Assembly (NCBI RefSeq): GCF_015209585.1
Contig: NZ_JADEYR010000001.1
Location: 372,001 to 436,000 of the forward strand
Length of the DNA: 64,000 bases
Direction of reading: 5' to 3'
Source of the DNA: Brachybacterium epidermidis
GTDB lineage: Bacteria > Actinomycetota > Actinomycetes > Actinomycetales > Dermabacteraceae
The position numbers and the translations under genes are program-made. Numbering within the stretch: the stretch's first letter is position 1; every line of letters starts with the position of its first letter. The notes beneath the pieces were generated by a model. That model was not told the origin of the DNA, did no database searches, and was given only the letters and a program-made list of their open reading frames with translations. Shown one piece after another: positions 21,275-29,864 of this stretch.

Positions 21275-22629
21275 GGGGTCTCTCCTCGAGGGTCGTCGGC
21301 CGCGGGGCCGGGGTCGGTGGTGGTGTAGGGGGAGGCGGGGCCGTCGGCCTCGGCGGCCGTGCCATGGATGGCGGGCAGCGGCACGGTCGCCCGCACACGG
21401 TAGCCGCGGGAGGGGAGCGGCCCGGCCTGCAGCGCCCCGCCGAGCACGCTCATCCGCTCCCGCATCCCGGTCAGGCCGTGGCCGAGTCCGTCGGAGGTCG
21501 GGTCGGTGCCCTGGCCGTCGTCGACGACCTCGATCACGAGGCCCTCGGCGCCTCGGACCAGGCGCACGGAGGCGCTCGCGCCGGGCCCGGCGTGCTTGAG
21601 CACGTTGGTCAGCGCCTCCTGCACCAGGCGGAACACGGACATGCCGACCGACGAGGGGAGCTGGCCGAGGGAGCCCTCGACCTCGAGGTCGACCTCGAGG
21701 CCCGCGGCGCGGACGCGCTCAAGCAGCTCGGGCAGCTGCTCGGGGCCCGGCTGCGGACCGAAGCTGGTCTCGTCCTCCTGACGCAGCACGCCCAGCAGGG
21801 AGCGCATGTCGGCGAGCGCGGCGCGGCCGGTCTCTCCGATCGTGCCGAGCACCTCCACGGCCTTCTCCGGCTTCTGGGAGGCGACGAAGCGACCGCCGTC
21901 GGCCTGCGCGATGATCACGGAGAGGGAGTGGGCCACGACGTCGTGCATCTCGCGGGCGATGCGGGCGCGCTCGTCGGCGACGGCGAGCGCGGTGCGCTGC
22001 TCCCGCTCGCGCACCGCCTGCTCGGCCCGGTCGCGGGTCAGGGCGAGCTGACGCACCCGGGCCCGCTGCAGGTTGGCGAGGGCCCAGATCGCGATGATCG
22101 TGATCGTGCCGATGATGCCCAGGCCCACGAAGGTGATCGCCGCCTGGCCGACGCCGCCGTACTCGCTAAGCAGCGCGGCGATCCCGAACCAGCTCGCCTG
22201 GACGAGCACCCCGAGCATCCCCGCGGCCACACCGATGAGGTGCACGGCGGTGGTGCCGTAGGCGACGGCGCAGAACATCGCGTAGAAGGTCATCGCGTCG
22301 CCCGCGACGACCGGGGTGCCGACCAGCACGTGGGAGACGGCGAGCACGCCGATCACGATCACTCCCAGCAGGGGGCGGGTGCGGCAGACCGCCCCCGCGA
22401 GCACCATCGGAACCGAGAACGGCACCCACCAGCCGATCACCCCGCCGCCGAGACCGAAGAGCAGCATGAGCGCAGCGGCCGTCCCGAAGCCGATCAGGTC
22501 GACGGTGCCGGGGTTCTCGATGATCCAGCGGAAGGGATCGCGGAATCCGCGACCGGTCCGGCCGGGCTGAGGGGCCGAACCGGCGCTGTGCGGCCCCGCG
22601 GGAGCGTCGGGGGAGCGGCCGGTGGTCAT
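21271..22629 (-). CDS. NarL-family sensor histidine kinase
   Basis: The protein has 452 residues from the ATG at 22629; a GTG two codons earlier (22635) is equally possible and neither has a clear ribosome site. An N-terminal membrane domain with about five or six helices (residues ~40-200) leads into a HisKA_3 domain with the phosphoacceptor in ARIAREMHDVVAHSLSV. A degenerate-looking but complete HATPase domain follows (VQEALTNVLKHA, VVDDGQG, GHGLTGMRERM). Very short loops between helices suggest intramembrane sensing. It is coupled to the response regulator. Confidence 0.9.
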   Translation of the reverse strand: MTTGRSPDAPAGPHSAGSAPQPGRTGRGFRDPFRWIIENPGTVDLIGFGTAAALMLLFGLGGGVIGWWVPFSVPMVLAGAVCRTRPLLGVIVIGVLAVSHVLVGTPVVAGDAMTFYAMFCAVAYGTTAVHLIGVAAGMLGVLVQASWFGIAALLSEYGGVGQAAITFVGLGIIGTITIIAIWALANLQRARVRQLALTRDRAEQAVREREQRTALAVADERARIAREMHDVVAHSLSVIIAQADGGRFVASQKPEKAVEVLGTIGETGRAALADMRSLLGVLRQEDETSFGPQPGPEQLPELLERVRAAGLEVDLEVEGSLGQLPSSVGMSVFRLVQEALTNVLKHAGPGASASVRLVRGAEGLVIEVVDDGQGTDPTSDGLGHGLTGMRERMSVLGGALQAGPLPSRGYRVRATVPLPAIHGTAAEADGPASPYTTTDPGPAADDPRGETP

Positions 22630-22759
22630 GTCCACGAGAGTACGGGCGCGGCGGCGCCGCGGCGTCAGACCGCAGTCGGACGGAAGGGCCGTGTGCCTGC
22701 GGGGCCCGTCACGCGTGCGGCTCTCGCCTCCGGACGGCCCGGACCGCGTGACGCTGCGG

Positions 22760-23506
22760 TCACAGCAGACGCTGGGGCGGCTCGAGCAGCTCGGGCCCTT
22801 CGTTTCCCACTCGTCCCACGGCCGGATCTACCTCGCGGGGAGCCAGCAGGGCGTCATCCAGCAGGTGCGCGTCATCGTTGATCCAGGCCGCGGCGGCTTC
22901 CTTGTGATCCATCGAGGTGTCCAGCCAAGTTTCGACCTGGTGGCGCGGGAGCATCACCGGGGTGCGGTCGTGGATCTGGGCGAGGTCACCGGTGGCCTCG
23001 CGCGTGATGATGGTGGCGCTCAGCAGGAAGGCGCCGTCGTCACTGGCCGCAGGGCCCTGGTGACCGCCGGGACCCTTCCACCAGGAGACCAGGGCTGCCA
23101 TGTACAGGCGGGAGCCGTCGGCCGGGGCGATGAAGAACGGCTGCTTGCGCTTGCCGTCCTCGCCCCGCACCCACTCGTAGTACCCGTCCATGGGGACGAT
23201 CGCCCGGTGCCGCGCCAGGCTGCCGCGGAAGCTGGGCTTCTCGGCGATGGTCTCCCGTCTCGCGTTGAACGTGCGCGAGGAGAAGGACTCGTCCTTCGCG
23301 AACGGGGGCAGCAACCCCCAGCGGGCCACCCGCAGGGCCCGCAGCACCTCACCGGTCTCCTTGTCGATCGACTCGGTGACCACGTGGATCGGTGCGGTGG
23401 GAGGGATGTTCCAGCGCTTGCGCAGGCCCGGATCGGTGAGGTCCACCGCGCCCAGGTCATCCAGCAGCGGCTCGATCTCCTGGTAGAAGGCGAAGCGGCC
23501 GCACAT
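22760..23506 (-). CDS. HMCES/YedK SOS-response-associated peptidase family
   Basis: The protein has 248 residues starting MCGRFAF. After Met removal, Cys2 is the catalytic nucleophile that forms a thiazolidine crosslink with abasic sites in single-stranded DNA. Other conserved parts are visible: RWNIPPTAP, the NARRETI segment, AIVPMDGYYEW and HDRTPVMLP, which carries the active-site His. It protects abasic sites from breakage at replication forks. The start lies 1 base after the stop of the YihY gene, so the two are probably co-transcribed. M. tuberculosis has the homologue Rv3226c nearby in a comparable region. Confidence 0.92.
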   Translation of the reverse strand: MCGRFAFYQEIEPLLDDLGAVDLTDPGLRKRWNIPPTAPIHVVTESIDKETGEVLRALRVARWGLLPPFAKDESFSSRTFNARRETIAEKPSFRGSLARHRAIVPMDGYYEWVRGEDGKRKQPFFIAPADGSRLYMAALVSWWKGPGGHQGPAASDDGAFLLSATIITREATGDLAQIHDRTPVMLPRHQVETWLDTSMDHKEAAAAWINDDAHLLDDALLAPREVDPAVGRVGNEGPELLEPPQRLL

Positions 23507-23507
23507 C

Positions 23508-24728
23508 TCAGACGCCCTTGGGGCCGTTCGGCTCGCTCGTGCCGTCTCCCTTGGTGCCGAGGGACCCGGTCTCGGGGTCGATCTCGCCCTCTGAGGGAAC
23601 GGAGGAGCCGCCCTCGGTGCCCGCGCGGGGGGTGAGGCGGGCATCCTCGGAGACGTAGGAGTCAGAGTCGCGGTGCAGGTTCTGCAGGCGGATGTCGCGG
23701 CCGTCGTCCACGATTCCCTGGTACTTCTCCTCCTGCTTCTTGGCGCCCTCGTCGTCGCGCAGCGGGAGGGTGAGGGAATCCTCGGCGGGCTTGCCGGACT
23801 CGAGCTCCATCGCACGCTCGTACTCGGCATCCACCTCGGCACCCATGATGATCACGATGTTGATCACCCACAGAGCGAACAGCACCGCCATGATGCTGCC
23901 GATCGCACCGTAGCTGGAGTAGCTGGCCAGGGTGGCCATGTAGATCGACACCGCCACCGCCGCGATGATGATGCCCAGCACCGCGAACACACCGCCGGGG
24001 GAGACCAGGCGGAACGGCTTCTTGATGTTCGGGGCGGCCCAGTACAGCAGCGAGAGGATCACGAACAGGAACAGCAGGATCACGGGCCACTTCACCCAGG
24101 CCCAGATCGGCAGGAACGACTCGGTGAGGAAGGTGAGCAGTCCACCGGCGCCGATGGTGCTGGCGATCGGCCCCAGCAGGGCGTCCACCAGGGTCTGGTT
24201 CAGCAGGATCGAGATCGCGATGATCAGCAGGCTCAGGATCAGCCCCAGGGTGATCGCGAGCATGGTGCCGGTCTGCCTCACGAAGCCGCGGCCCTCGGGG
24301 ATGTCGTAGATCTGGTTGGAGGTTCGCGAGTACGCCTTGACGTACGCGGAGGCGGACCACAGCGCGGTGGCGATACCGATGATCAGGGCGATGGTGCCGC
24401 CGGTCGCCGATCCCATCAGGGACTCGACGGTGGAGTCGACCAGGCTGCCCAGGCCCTGCTCGGAGGCCCCCGAGGAGGACGCGGCGGCCTGCTTGATCAG
24501 CTCCGCGATCTCATCTTTGAGGTCCGACAGCAGCAGGGTGGCCAGGGAGAACAGCGCCAGCAGGGTGGGAGCGATCGACAGCACCATGAAGTAGGTGAGC
24601 TTCGCGGCCTGGTCCGTCCCGCCGTCGCGCGAGAACTCGGTGAGCACCCGCTTGGCCATGTACTTGATGGACTGCCCGCTCAGGCGGGTGCCCTTCTTCT
24701 CGGTCGACTTATCGGTCGAGACGGCCAT
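23508..24728 (-). CDS. YihY/BrkB family membrane protein
   Basis: The protein has 406 residues. The ATG at 24728 is chosen because AGGAG lies 7 bases upstream; a GTG 2 codons earlier is the alternative. About six membrane helices lie between residues 50 and 290 (TYFMVLSIAPTLLALFSLA is the first). The last ~110 residues are a hydrophilic acidic tail. Family members (once called virulence factor BrkB or RNase BN) are inner-membrane proteins of uncertain function. Confidence 0.85.
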   Translation of the reverse strand: MAVSTDKSTEKKGTRLSGQSIKYMAKRVLTEFSRDGGTDQAAKLTYFMVLSIAPTLLALFSLATLLLSDLKDEIAELIKQAAASSSGASEQGLGSLVDSTVESLMGSATGGTIALIIGIATALWSASAYVKAYSRTSNQIYDIPEGRGFVRQTGTMLAITLGLILSLLIIAISILLNQTLVDALLGPIASTIGAGGLLTFLTESFLPIWAWVKWPVILLFLFVILSLLYWAAPNIKKPFRLVSPGGVFAVLGIIIAAVAVSIYMATLASYSSYGAIGSIMAVLFALWVINIVIIMGAEVDAEYERAMELESGKPAEDSLTLPLRDDEGAKKQEEKYQGIVDDGRDIRLQNLHRDSDSYVSEDARLTPRAGTEGGSSVPSEGEIDPETGSLGTKGDGTSEPNGPKGV

Positions 24729-24893
24729 GAACACTCTCCTGGGGGATCGGGGTGCACTCGGGGACCGTGCGGCACGGGGTGCTGCACCTGGTGCGCCCTC
24801 ATCCTGCCACGATCAGGGGAGGCTGGTCCGACTGCGGGTGGGAAGGACCGGGTGGTCCGTGGCCGCGCGAGGGGCGGATCGTCCGGGCCGGGG

Positions 24894-24933
24894 TTGTCCA
24901 CACGGATCGGGCGCGCGCTCGCGGTTATCCACA
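24894..24933. promoter_or_regulatory. Two DnaA boxes upstream of tadA
   Basis: TTGTCCACA (24894-24902) and TTATCCACA (24925-24933) are exact matches to the actinobacterial and E. coli DnaA-box consensus. Both are on the plus strand, 31 bp apart, in the 311-bp region between the YihY gene and tadA. The rest of that region shows no gene. Confidence 0.5.
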
Positions 24934-25039
24934 ATCCACGGCCGGGCAGTGCGCCGGGGAGCACAACTGCCTACCGTGGCCGGCGTGATGACCACATCAC
25001 ATCGGAGTCGCCGAGCTCGGAGCACAAGGGGGAGAAGAC

Positions 25040-26269
25040 GTGGTGGATGCCGTCACGATCCTCGAGAGCGAATCGCGCGAACTGATCCGCCGCCGAGGTC
25101 TGGACGTGCGCGGGGACCAGTTGGAGCCGCTGATCCGGGAGGTCGCCGCTGACTACGACCGGCGGGCCTCCACCGGCACGGTGCCCTTGGTGCACGACAT
25201 GGATCCGCTGATCGCGGAGGTGGCTGCCCGGATCGGCGGCTTCGGTCCCCTGCAGGAGATGCTGGACGATCCGTCCGTCGAGGAGATCTGGCTGAACTCG
25301 CCCAGCGAGGTCTTCGTCGCCCGCAACGGGCGCAGCGAGCTGACACCGCTCGTGCTCACCGACGCCGAGGTGCGCGGGATCGTCGAGCGGATGCTGGTCA
25401 GCTCCGGCCGGCGCCTGGACCTTTCCACCCCGTTCGTGGACGCGCTCCTGCCCGACGGCTCCCGGTTGCACTGTGTCATCCCTGCGGTCACCCGCACCCA
25501 CTTCGCCGTCAACATCCGGAAGTTCGTGGCTCGAGCGCACGACCTGGAGGGCATGGTGGGGCTGGGCTCGCTCACACCCCAGGCCGCAGGTTTCCTCGAT
25601 GCCGCGGTGGCCTCCGGGCTCAACGTGATCGTGTCCGGGGCAACCGGCGCCGGCAAGACGACCTTCCTGCGGTGCCTGGCCCAGTCGGTGGGTGCCCGGG
25701 AACGCGTCGTCACCATCGAGGAGGTCTTCGAGCTCGACCTGGGACTGCGCGATGTGGTTGCCATGCAGACCCGGCAGGCCAATCTGGAGGGGACCGGCGA
25801 GATCTCGATGCGCCGCCTGGTCAAGGAGGCCCTGCGCATGCGGCCCAGTCGGATCATCGTCGGGGAGGTGCGTGAGGCCGAGGCGCTGGACATGCTGATA
25901 GCGCTGAACAGCGGACTGCCGGGACTGGCCTCGATCCACGCCAACTCGGCGCGCGATGCGGTCACGAAGCTGTGCACGCTTCCCCTTCTTGCTGGTGAGA
26001 ACGTGTCCAGCAGGTTCGTCGTGCCCACGGTCGCCGGGTCGATCGATCTGGTGGTCCACCTGGACATGCTGGCGGACGGCCGCCGGCGCGTGCGTGAGAT
26101 CGCGGGCCTGACCGGCCGCGTCGAGAACGATGTCATCGAGGTCTCCGACATCTTCTCGCTGCGTGATGACAGGCTGGTGCGGGGGGACGGCCATCCGCCT
26201 CACCCCGAGCGCTTCGCCCGTGCCGGGCACGACCTCTCACGCCTGCTGGGCGGGCGGAGGGCGGCATGA
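25040..26269 (+). CDS. tadA: TadA/CpaF-type pilus assembly ATPase
   Basis: The protein has 409 residues, the usual CpaF length. Walker A is GATGAGKTTFLR and Walker B lies in SRIIVGEVREAEALDML, with the Asp/Glu box region VVTIEEVFELD and the His box SIHANSARDA. It is the cytoplasmic hexameric motor that extrudes Tad-type pili. GTG starts occur at 25040 and 25043, with GGGGGA 7-10 bases upstream. The stop overlaps tadB as ATGA. Confidence 0.93.
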   Translation: MVDAVTILESESRELIRRRGLDVRGDQLEPLIREVAADYDRRASTGTVPLVHDMDPLIAEVAARIGGFGPLQEMLDDPSVEEIWLNSPSEVFVARNGRSELTPLVLTDAEVRGIVERMLVSSGRRLDLSTPFVDALLPDGSRLHCVIPAVTRTHFAVNIRKFVARAHDLEGMVGLGSLTPQAAGFLDAAVASGLNVIVSGATGAGKTTFLRCLAQSVGARERVVTIEEVFELDLGLRDVVAMQTRQANLEGTGEISMRRLVKEALRMRPSRIIVGEVREAEALDMLIALNSGLPGLASIHANSARDAVTKLCTLPLLAGENVSSRFVVPTVAGSIDLVVHLDMLADGRRRVREIAGLTGRVENDVIEVSDIFSLRDDRLVRGDGHPPHPERFARAGHDLSRLLGGRRAA

Positions 26270-27138
26270 CAGACGGCGCCTTCCTGGGGCTCATGGCCGG
26301 CCTGGGCCTGCTGGCGATCTGGTGGTCGATGTGGGAGCAGGAGGAGAGCCAGAGCCGTCCCGGGCCGGTGGCCGGTCTGCTCGACCGGATGCGGGACGAT
26401 CTGGTGAGGGTGGGCCTGGGAACGGTAACCCCGGCAGCGGTGCCCGCGCTGAGTGCCGGTCTCGGCCTGGTGGTGGCCGCCGCTGTATGGGCGCCATCCG
26501 GAGCTGTGGTCCCTGCCCTCGCACTCGGGCTGGTGGCGAGCCTCCTGCCCATGATGGTGCTGCGGGCCGCAGCCCGGCGCCGCACCACGGCCCTCCGAGA
26601 GGTGTGGCCCGAGGCAGTCGATCACATCGCCTCGGCGATCCGCGCGGGAATGTCGCTTCCCGAGGCTCTGGTGCAGCTCAGCAGGAAGGGGCCCGAGCAG
26701 CTGCAGCCCGCCTTCGTCGAGTTCAGCCGTGACTACCAGGCCAGTGGAGACTTCTCCAACAGCCTGGATCGGCTCAAGGTCCGGCTGGCCGATCCCGTCG
26801 GGGATCGGATCGTCGAGGCCCTGCGGATCACCCGCGATGTCGGCGGTACCGATCTCGGTATCCTGCTGCGTACCCTCTCCTCCTTCCTGCGGGAGGACGC
26901 CCGCACCCGGTCCGAGCTCGAGGCCCGGCAGTCGTGGACGATCAACGCCGCCCGATTGGCCCTGGCCGCACCGTGGATCGTCCTGGCATTGATGTCCACC
27001 CGTCCTCAGGCCGCCCAGGCCTACGATTCCACGGCCGGACTGGTGATGATCCTGATCGGCGGTGCCGTGTCGCTGGTGGCCTACCGGGTGATGCTGATGA
27101 TCGCGCGGCTCCCGCAGGACGAGAGGGTGCTGCGATGA
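26266..27138 (+). CDS. tadB: TadB-like pilus platform protein (T2SSF domain)
   Basis: The protein has 290 residues. Helices lie at the N-terminus (LGLMAGLGLLAIWWSMW) and near residues 60-95, followed by the T2SSF domain (VDHIASAIRAGMSLPEALVQ) and two C-terminal helices. With TadC it forms the inner-membrane platform on which TadA acts. It is coupled to tadA and tadC by 4-base overlaps at both ends. Confidence 0.9.
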   Translation: MTDGAFLGLMAGLGLLAIWWSMWEQEESQSRPGPVAGLLDRMRDDLVRVGLGTVTPAAVPALSAGLGLVVAAAVWAPSGAVVPALALGLVASLLPMMVLRAAARRRTTALREVWPEAVDHIASAIRAGMSLPEALVQLSRKGPEQLQPAFVEFSRDYQASGDFSNSLDRLKVRLADPVGDRIVEALRITRDVGGTDLGILLRTLSSFLREDARTRSELEARQSWTINAARLALAAPWIVLALMSTRPQAAQAYDSTAGLVMILIGGAVSLVAYRVMLMIARLPQDERVLR

Positions 27139-28079
27139 GCGCCCCGGGAACCGTGGTGGCCGGGGCTCTGCTGGGCCTGGTGCTCGGGACCGGCCTCGCT
27201 CTCATCGCCGGGCGCCTGCCGTGGCTGCGACAGCGGGATCTCGCGGCACGCATCGATCCCTACCTGCGAAGGAGCTCGGCGAGTGCGCTGCTGGACTCCG
27301 CGGGGCCGCGCGGACGATCCAGGGTGGTCCTCGAGGCCCTCCTGGGGCCGGTAGCGGTGCGTGCCATCGGTGTGCTGGAGCGCCTCACCGGCGGTGCGGA
27401 TCAGTTGGAGCGGCGCCTGCGAATGGCCGGCCGACGCAGCAGCGCGGACTCCTTCCGGATCGAGCAGGTCGTGTTCGGAGCAGCGGGGCTCGTGCTCGGC
27501 CTGGCAGCGGGACTGGCAGCGGTCGGGATCCGCGGTGCCAGCCCGCTGGTGGGTCTGGTGATCGTCGTACTCGGCACGGTCTCGGGCATCCTGCTGCGCG
27601 ACTACCTCCTGGGCGTCGAGATCAAGCGGCGAGCGGCGCGCATGGCCCGGGAGTTCCCCACGGTGGCCGATCTGCTGGCCCTGGCGGTGGCCGCCGGCGA
27701 GAGCCCGATCGCTGCCATGGAGCGGGTGGCACGATCATCCTCAGGTGCGCTGCCGGACGAGTTCGCCGCCACCGTCGCGGAGATCCGCGCGGGGTCGAGC
27801 GTGTCCCAGGCCCTGGCCGCAATGGGCTCCCGCACCCCGCTCGAATCGCTGGCGCGCTTCGGCGAAGGGGTCTCGATCGCCATCGAACGCGGCACCCCGC
27901 TGGCGGAGGTGCTCCGGGCCCAGGCCCAGGACGCACGGGAGGCGTCCAAGCGCCAGCTGATGGAGACCGCCGGCCAGCGGGAGGTGCTGATGCTGATCCC
28001 GGTCGTCTTCTTCGTTCTTCCCCTGGTGATCGTGTTCGCGATCTTCCCGGGTCTCGCAGTCCTGGAGATCAGCCTGTGA
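27135..28079 (+). CDS. tadC: TadC-like pilus platform protein (T2SSF domain)
   Basis: The protein has 314 residues from the ATG at 27135, which overlaps the tadB stop; a longer open frame upstream runs inside tadB and is ignored. The first helix is near residues 7-27. The T2SSF domain (VADLLALAVAAGESPIAAM, then LARFGEGVSIAIERGTPL) and a final helix (LIPVVFFVLPLVIVFAIFPG) complete the family layout. It pairs with TadB in the pilus base. A 106-bp gap with a strong palindrome separates it from the pilin-like gene. Confidence 0.9.
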   Translation: MSAPGTVVAGALLGLVLGTGLALIAGRLPWLRQRDLAARIDPYLRRSSASALLDSAGPRGRSRVVLEALLGPVAVRAIGVLERLTGGADQLERRLRMAGRRSSADSFRIEQVVFGAAGLVLGLAAGLAAVGIRGASPLVGLVIVVLGTVSGILLRDYLLGVEIKRRAARMAREFPTVADLLALAVAAGESPIAAMERVARSSSGALPDEFAATVAEIRAGSSVSQALAAMGSRTPLESLARFGEGVSIAIERGTPLAEVLRAQAQDAREASKRQLMETAGQREVLMLIPVVFFVLPLVIVFAIFPGLAVLEISL

Positions 28080-28145
28080 ACGCGCCCATCACCCCCGAAA
28101 GCCCAGGATCCCCCCGTGAACGATCGACCTGACAACCCATCATTC

Positions 28146-28166
28146 GCCCGGGAACGGTTCCCGGGC
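28146..28166. promoter_or_regulatory. Perfect palindrome before the pilin-like gene
   Basis: GCCCGGGAAC and GTTCCCGGGC (10 bp each, one central base) lie 20 bases before the pilin-like start, just upstream of its CAGGAGG ribosome site. As RNA it would form a stable hairpin that could partly terminate the tadABC transcript or protect the pilin message; as DNA it could be an operator. Confidence 0.55.
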
Positions 28167-28185
28167 CTCACCCCAGGAGGCTGAG

Positions 28186-28467
28186 ATGACCATCCACCGC
28201 ACCCGACTCACCCGATCCGCCGTCGCCCCACGCACCGTCCGATCCAGGCAGGAGAGCCCGTCGATCCCGTCCCAGCCCCGACGACGTGCGTCCCTGGGGG
28301 CGCGCCTTCTTGCTCGCCTCGCCGCTGACAGGGGCGATGTCCCGGGGTGGGTGATGATCACGCTCATGACCGCGGCGATCGTGGTCGCCCTGTGGGCGAT
28401 CGCATCCGAGCAGTTCGTGGCGATCTTCAACAACGCCCTGCGCCCGTTCCTCGGTGAGGAGCTCTGA
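28186..28467 (+). CDS. Small Flp-pilin-like protein of the tad cluster
   Basis: The protein has 93 residues. A basic 45-residue leader ends in DRGDVPGW, followed by one hydrophobic helix (VMITLMTAAIVVALWAIA) and a short tail (FNNALRPFLGEEL). Size, helix position and location fit a Flp-type major pilin. However, the usual prepilin pattern (Gly at the cleavage site and Glu at +5) is not met: position +5 after the likely Gly is Trp. Either it is a divergent pilin or another small Tad component. GGAGG lies 6 bases before the ATG. Confidence 0.65.
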   Translation: MTIHRTRLTRSAVAPRTVRSRQESPSIPSQPRRRASLGARLLARLAADRGDVPGWVMITLMTAAIVVALWAIASEQFVAIFNNALRPFLGEEL

Positions 28468-28475
28468 GACAGCCC

Positions 28476-28910
28476 ATGGTGGGTGCGATGGCCCCGGCGC
28501 TCCCGCTCCGGCCGCGCCCTCTGGCGGGGCTGGCGCGTCGGCTGCGCGGTGAGGACGGATCGGCCGTGGCAGAGTTCCCGCTGGTGTCCGTGCTGATCAT
28601 CATGATCGCGCTCGGGGTGATCCAGGCGGCGCTGATACTCCACACTCGCAACACCCTGATCGATGCGGCTGTCCAGGGCGCGCACCATGCGGCACTGGTC
28701 GGCTCGACACCCGAGGACGGTGCTGCCCGAGCCGAGTCCCTCATCAGCGGTCGCTTCGGTGACTCGCTCGATGCCGAGGCCACAGCGACCACGGACGGGA
28801 GCGGGACCATTCGCGTCCAGGTGAGCGCCACCTTGCCCCTGGTGGGGATGATCGGGCCCTCGGCCGGTCTGCAGGTGGAAGGGCGTGCGATCGACGAGAG
28901 CACCTGGTAG
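28476..28910 (+). CDS. TadE-like minor pseudopilin
   Basis: The protein has 144 residues. A basic leader ends EDG and is followed by SAVAEFPLVSVLIIMIALG: Gly at -1, Glu at +5 and a hydrophobic helix, as in prepilins processed by a TadV/CpaA peptidase. No such peptidase gene is in the window. The C-terminal domain is a small beta-rich region. The ATG at 28476 is 8 bases after the pilin-like stop; ATG at 28488 is an alternative. Confidence 0.82.
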   Translation: MVGAMAPALPLRPRPLAGLARRLRGEDGSAVAEFPLVSVLIIMIALGVIQAALILHTRNTLIDAAVQGAHHAALVGSTPEDGAARAESLISGRFGDSLDAEATATTDGSGTIRVQVSATLPLVGMIGPSAGLQVEGRAIDESTW

Positions 28911-28953
28911 TCGGATACCGCTCCACGCTCGTCACGATGGAAGGAGGGATGTC

Positions 28954-29397
28954 GTGCGAACTCTGTACCGCCGATGGCGGGCCGAGGACGGCAATGCGCT
29001 GGTGGAGTTCGTGGTGCTGGCCGTCGCACTGCTGCTCCCTGCCCTGTACCTGGTGCTGACCCTGGGATCCGTGCAGTCCGCTGTCTTCGCCGCCGACATC
29101 ATCGCCCGGGACACTGCCCGCATCCATGCCGTCGAGCAGGAACCCGTGCGTGCCCAGCAGCGCAGCAGCGATCACGCCGAGATGGTCCTGGAGGACTTCG
29201 GTCTGTCCGCTCGCGATGCGGTGGAGGTCTCCTGCACCCACGATCCCTGTGCCACCGCCGGCGGCACCGTGACTGCCACCGTCCGGATCCCGGTGCCGAT
29301 TCCCGGGCTCGGGCCGGTCCTCGGCCAGAAGGGCCCGGTGGCCGTGAGCTCCGGACACGCGGTGCAGGTGGACCAGTACCGGGCAGGCAACGGATGA
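28954..29397 (+). CDS. TadE/TadF-like minor pseudopilin
   Basis: The protein has 147 residues from the GTG at 28954, which has AAGGAGG 6 bases upstream; the frame is open 23 codons further without similarity. The leader ends EDG, then NALVEFVVLAVALLLPALYL gives Glu at +5 and the helix. The C-terminal region holds a Cys pair (EVSCTHDPCATA) that could form a disulfide outside the cell. The stop overlaps the next start as ATGA. Confidence 0.82.
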   Translation: MRTLYRRWRAEDGNALVEFVVLAVALLLPALYLVLTLGSVQSAVFAADIIARDTARIHAVEQEPVRAQQRSSDHAEMVLEDFGLSARDAVEVSCTHDPCATAGGTVTATVRIPVPIPGLGPVLGQKGPVAVSSGHAVQVDQYRAGNG

Positions 29398-29864
29398 TCC
29401 CGCGCGGGAACGGAGCAGGCGCGCTGATGACGCGGCTGCGCAGCACCGATGGATCGATGACGATCCTCACCACCGGCGTCCTGGTGGTGATCCTGATGGT
29501 GATCGCCGTGGGCACCTCGATCACCGGGGTGCACCTGGAGCGCAACCGGCTCCAGCACGCCGCCGACGGAGCCGCCCTGGCCGCCACCCAGGCGCTGGAC
29601 CCTGCCGACCTGTACGGCCACGGATCCGGGGGCGTCCCCTCCGAGGCCGATGCGCGCTCCGCCGCGATCGAGCATCTGTCCACCTACCCGATCGACTCCA
29701 CCCGAACCGAGGATCTCGACATCACCGGGGTACAGGTGGACACGGATGGCACGGTGCGCATCCAGCTCTCGGCCACCACCCACCCACCGCTGGCAGGATG
29801 GTTCACCCGGGGCACGGGCATCGCCGTCCCCCTCACGGTCGAAGGGCAGGCACGCTCACGATGA
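29394..29864 (+). CDS. TadG-like pilus assembly protein (Tad domain)
   Basis: The protein has 156 residues, much shorter than full TadG. The N-terminal Tad module is typical: DGSMTILTTGVLVVILMV as the helix, then LERNRLQHAADGAALAATQ. A short extracellular domain follows and no von Willebrand domain is present. It overlaps its neighbours by 4 bases on both sides, which fixes the start and ties it to the glycerate kinase gene. Confidence 0.82.
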   Translation: MIPRGNGAGALMTRLRSTDGSMTILTTGVLVVILMVIAVGTSITGVHLERNRLQHAADGAALAATQALDPADLYGHGSGGVPSEADARSAAIEHLSTYPIDSTRTEDLDITGVQVDTDGTVRIQLSATTHPPLAGWFTRGTGIAVPLTVEGQARSR

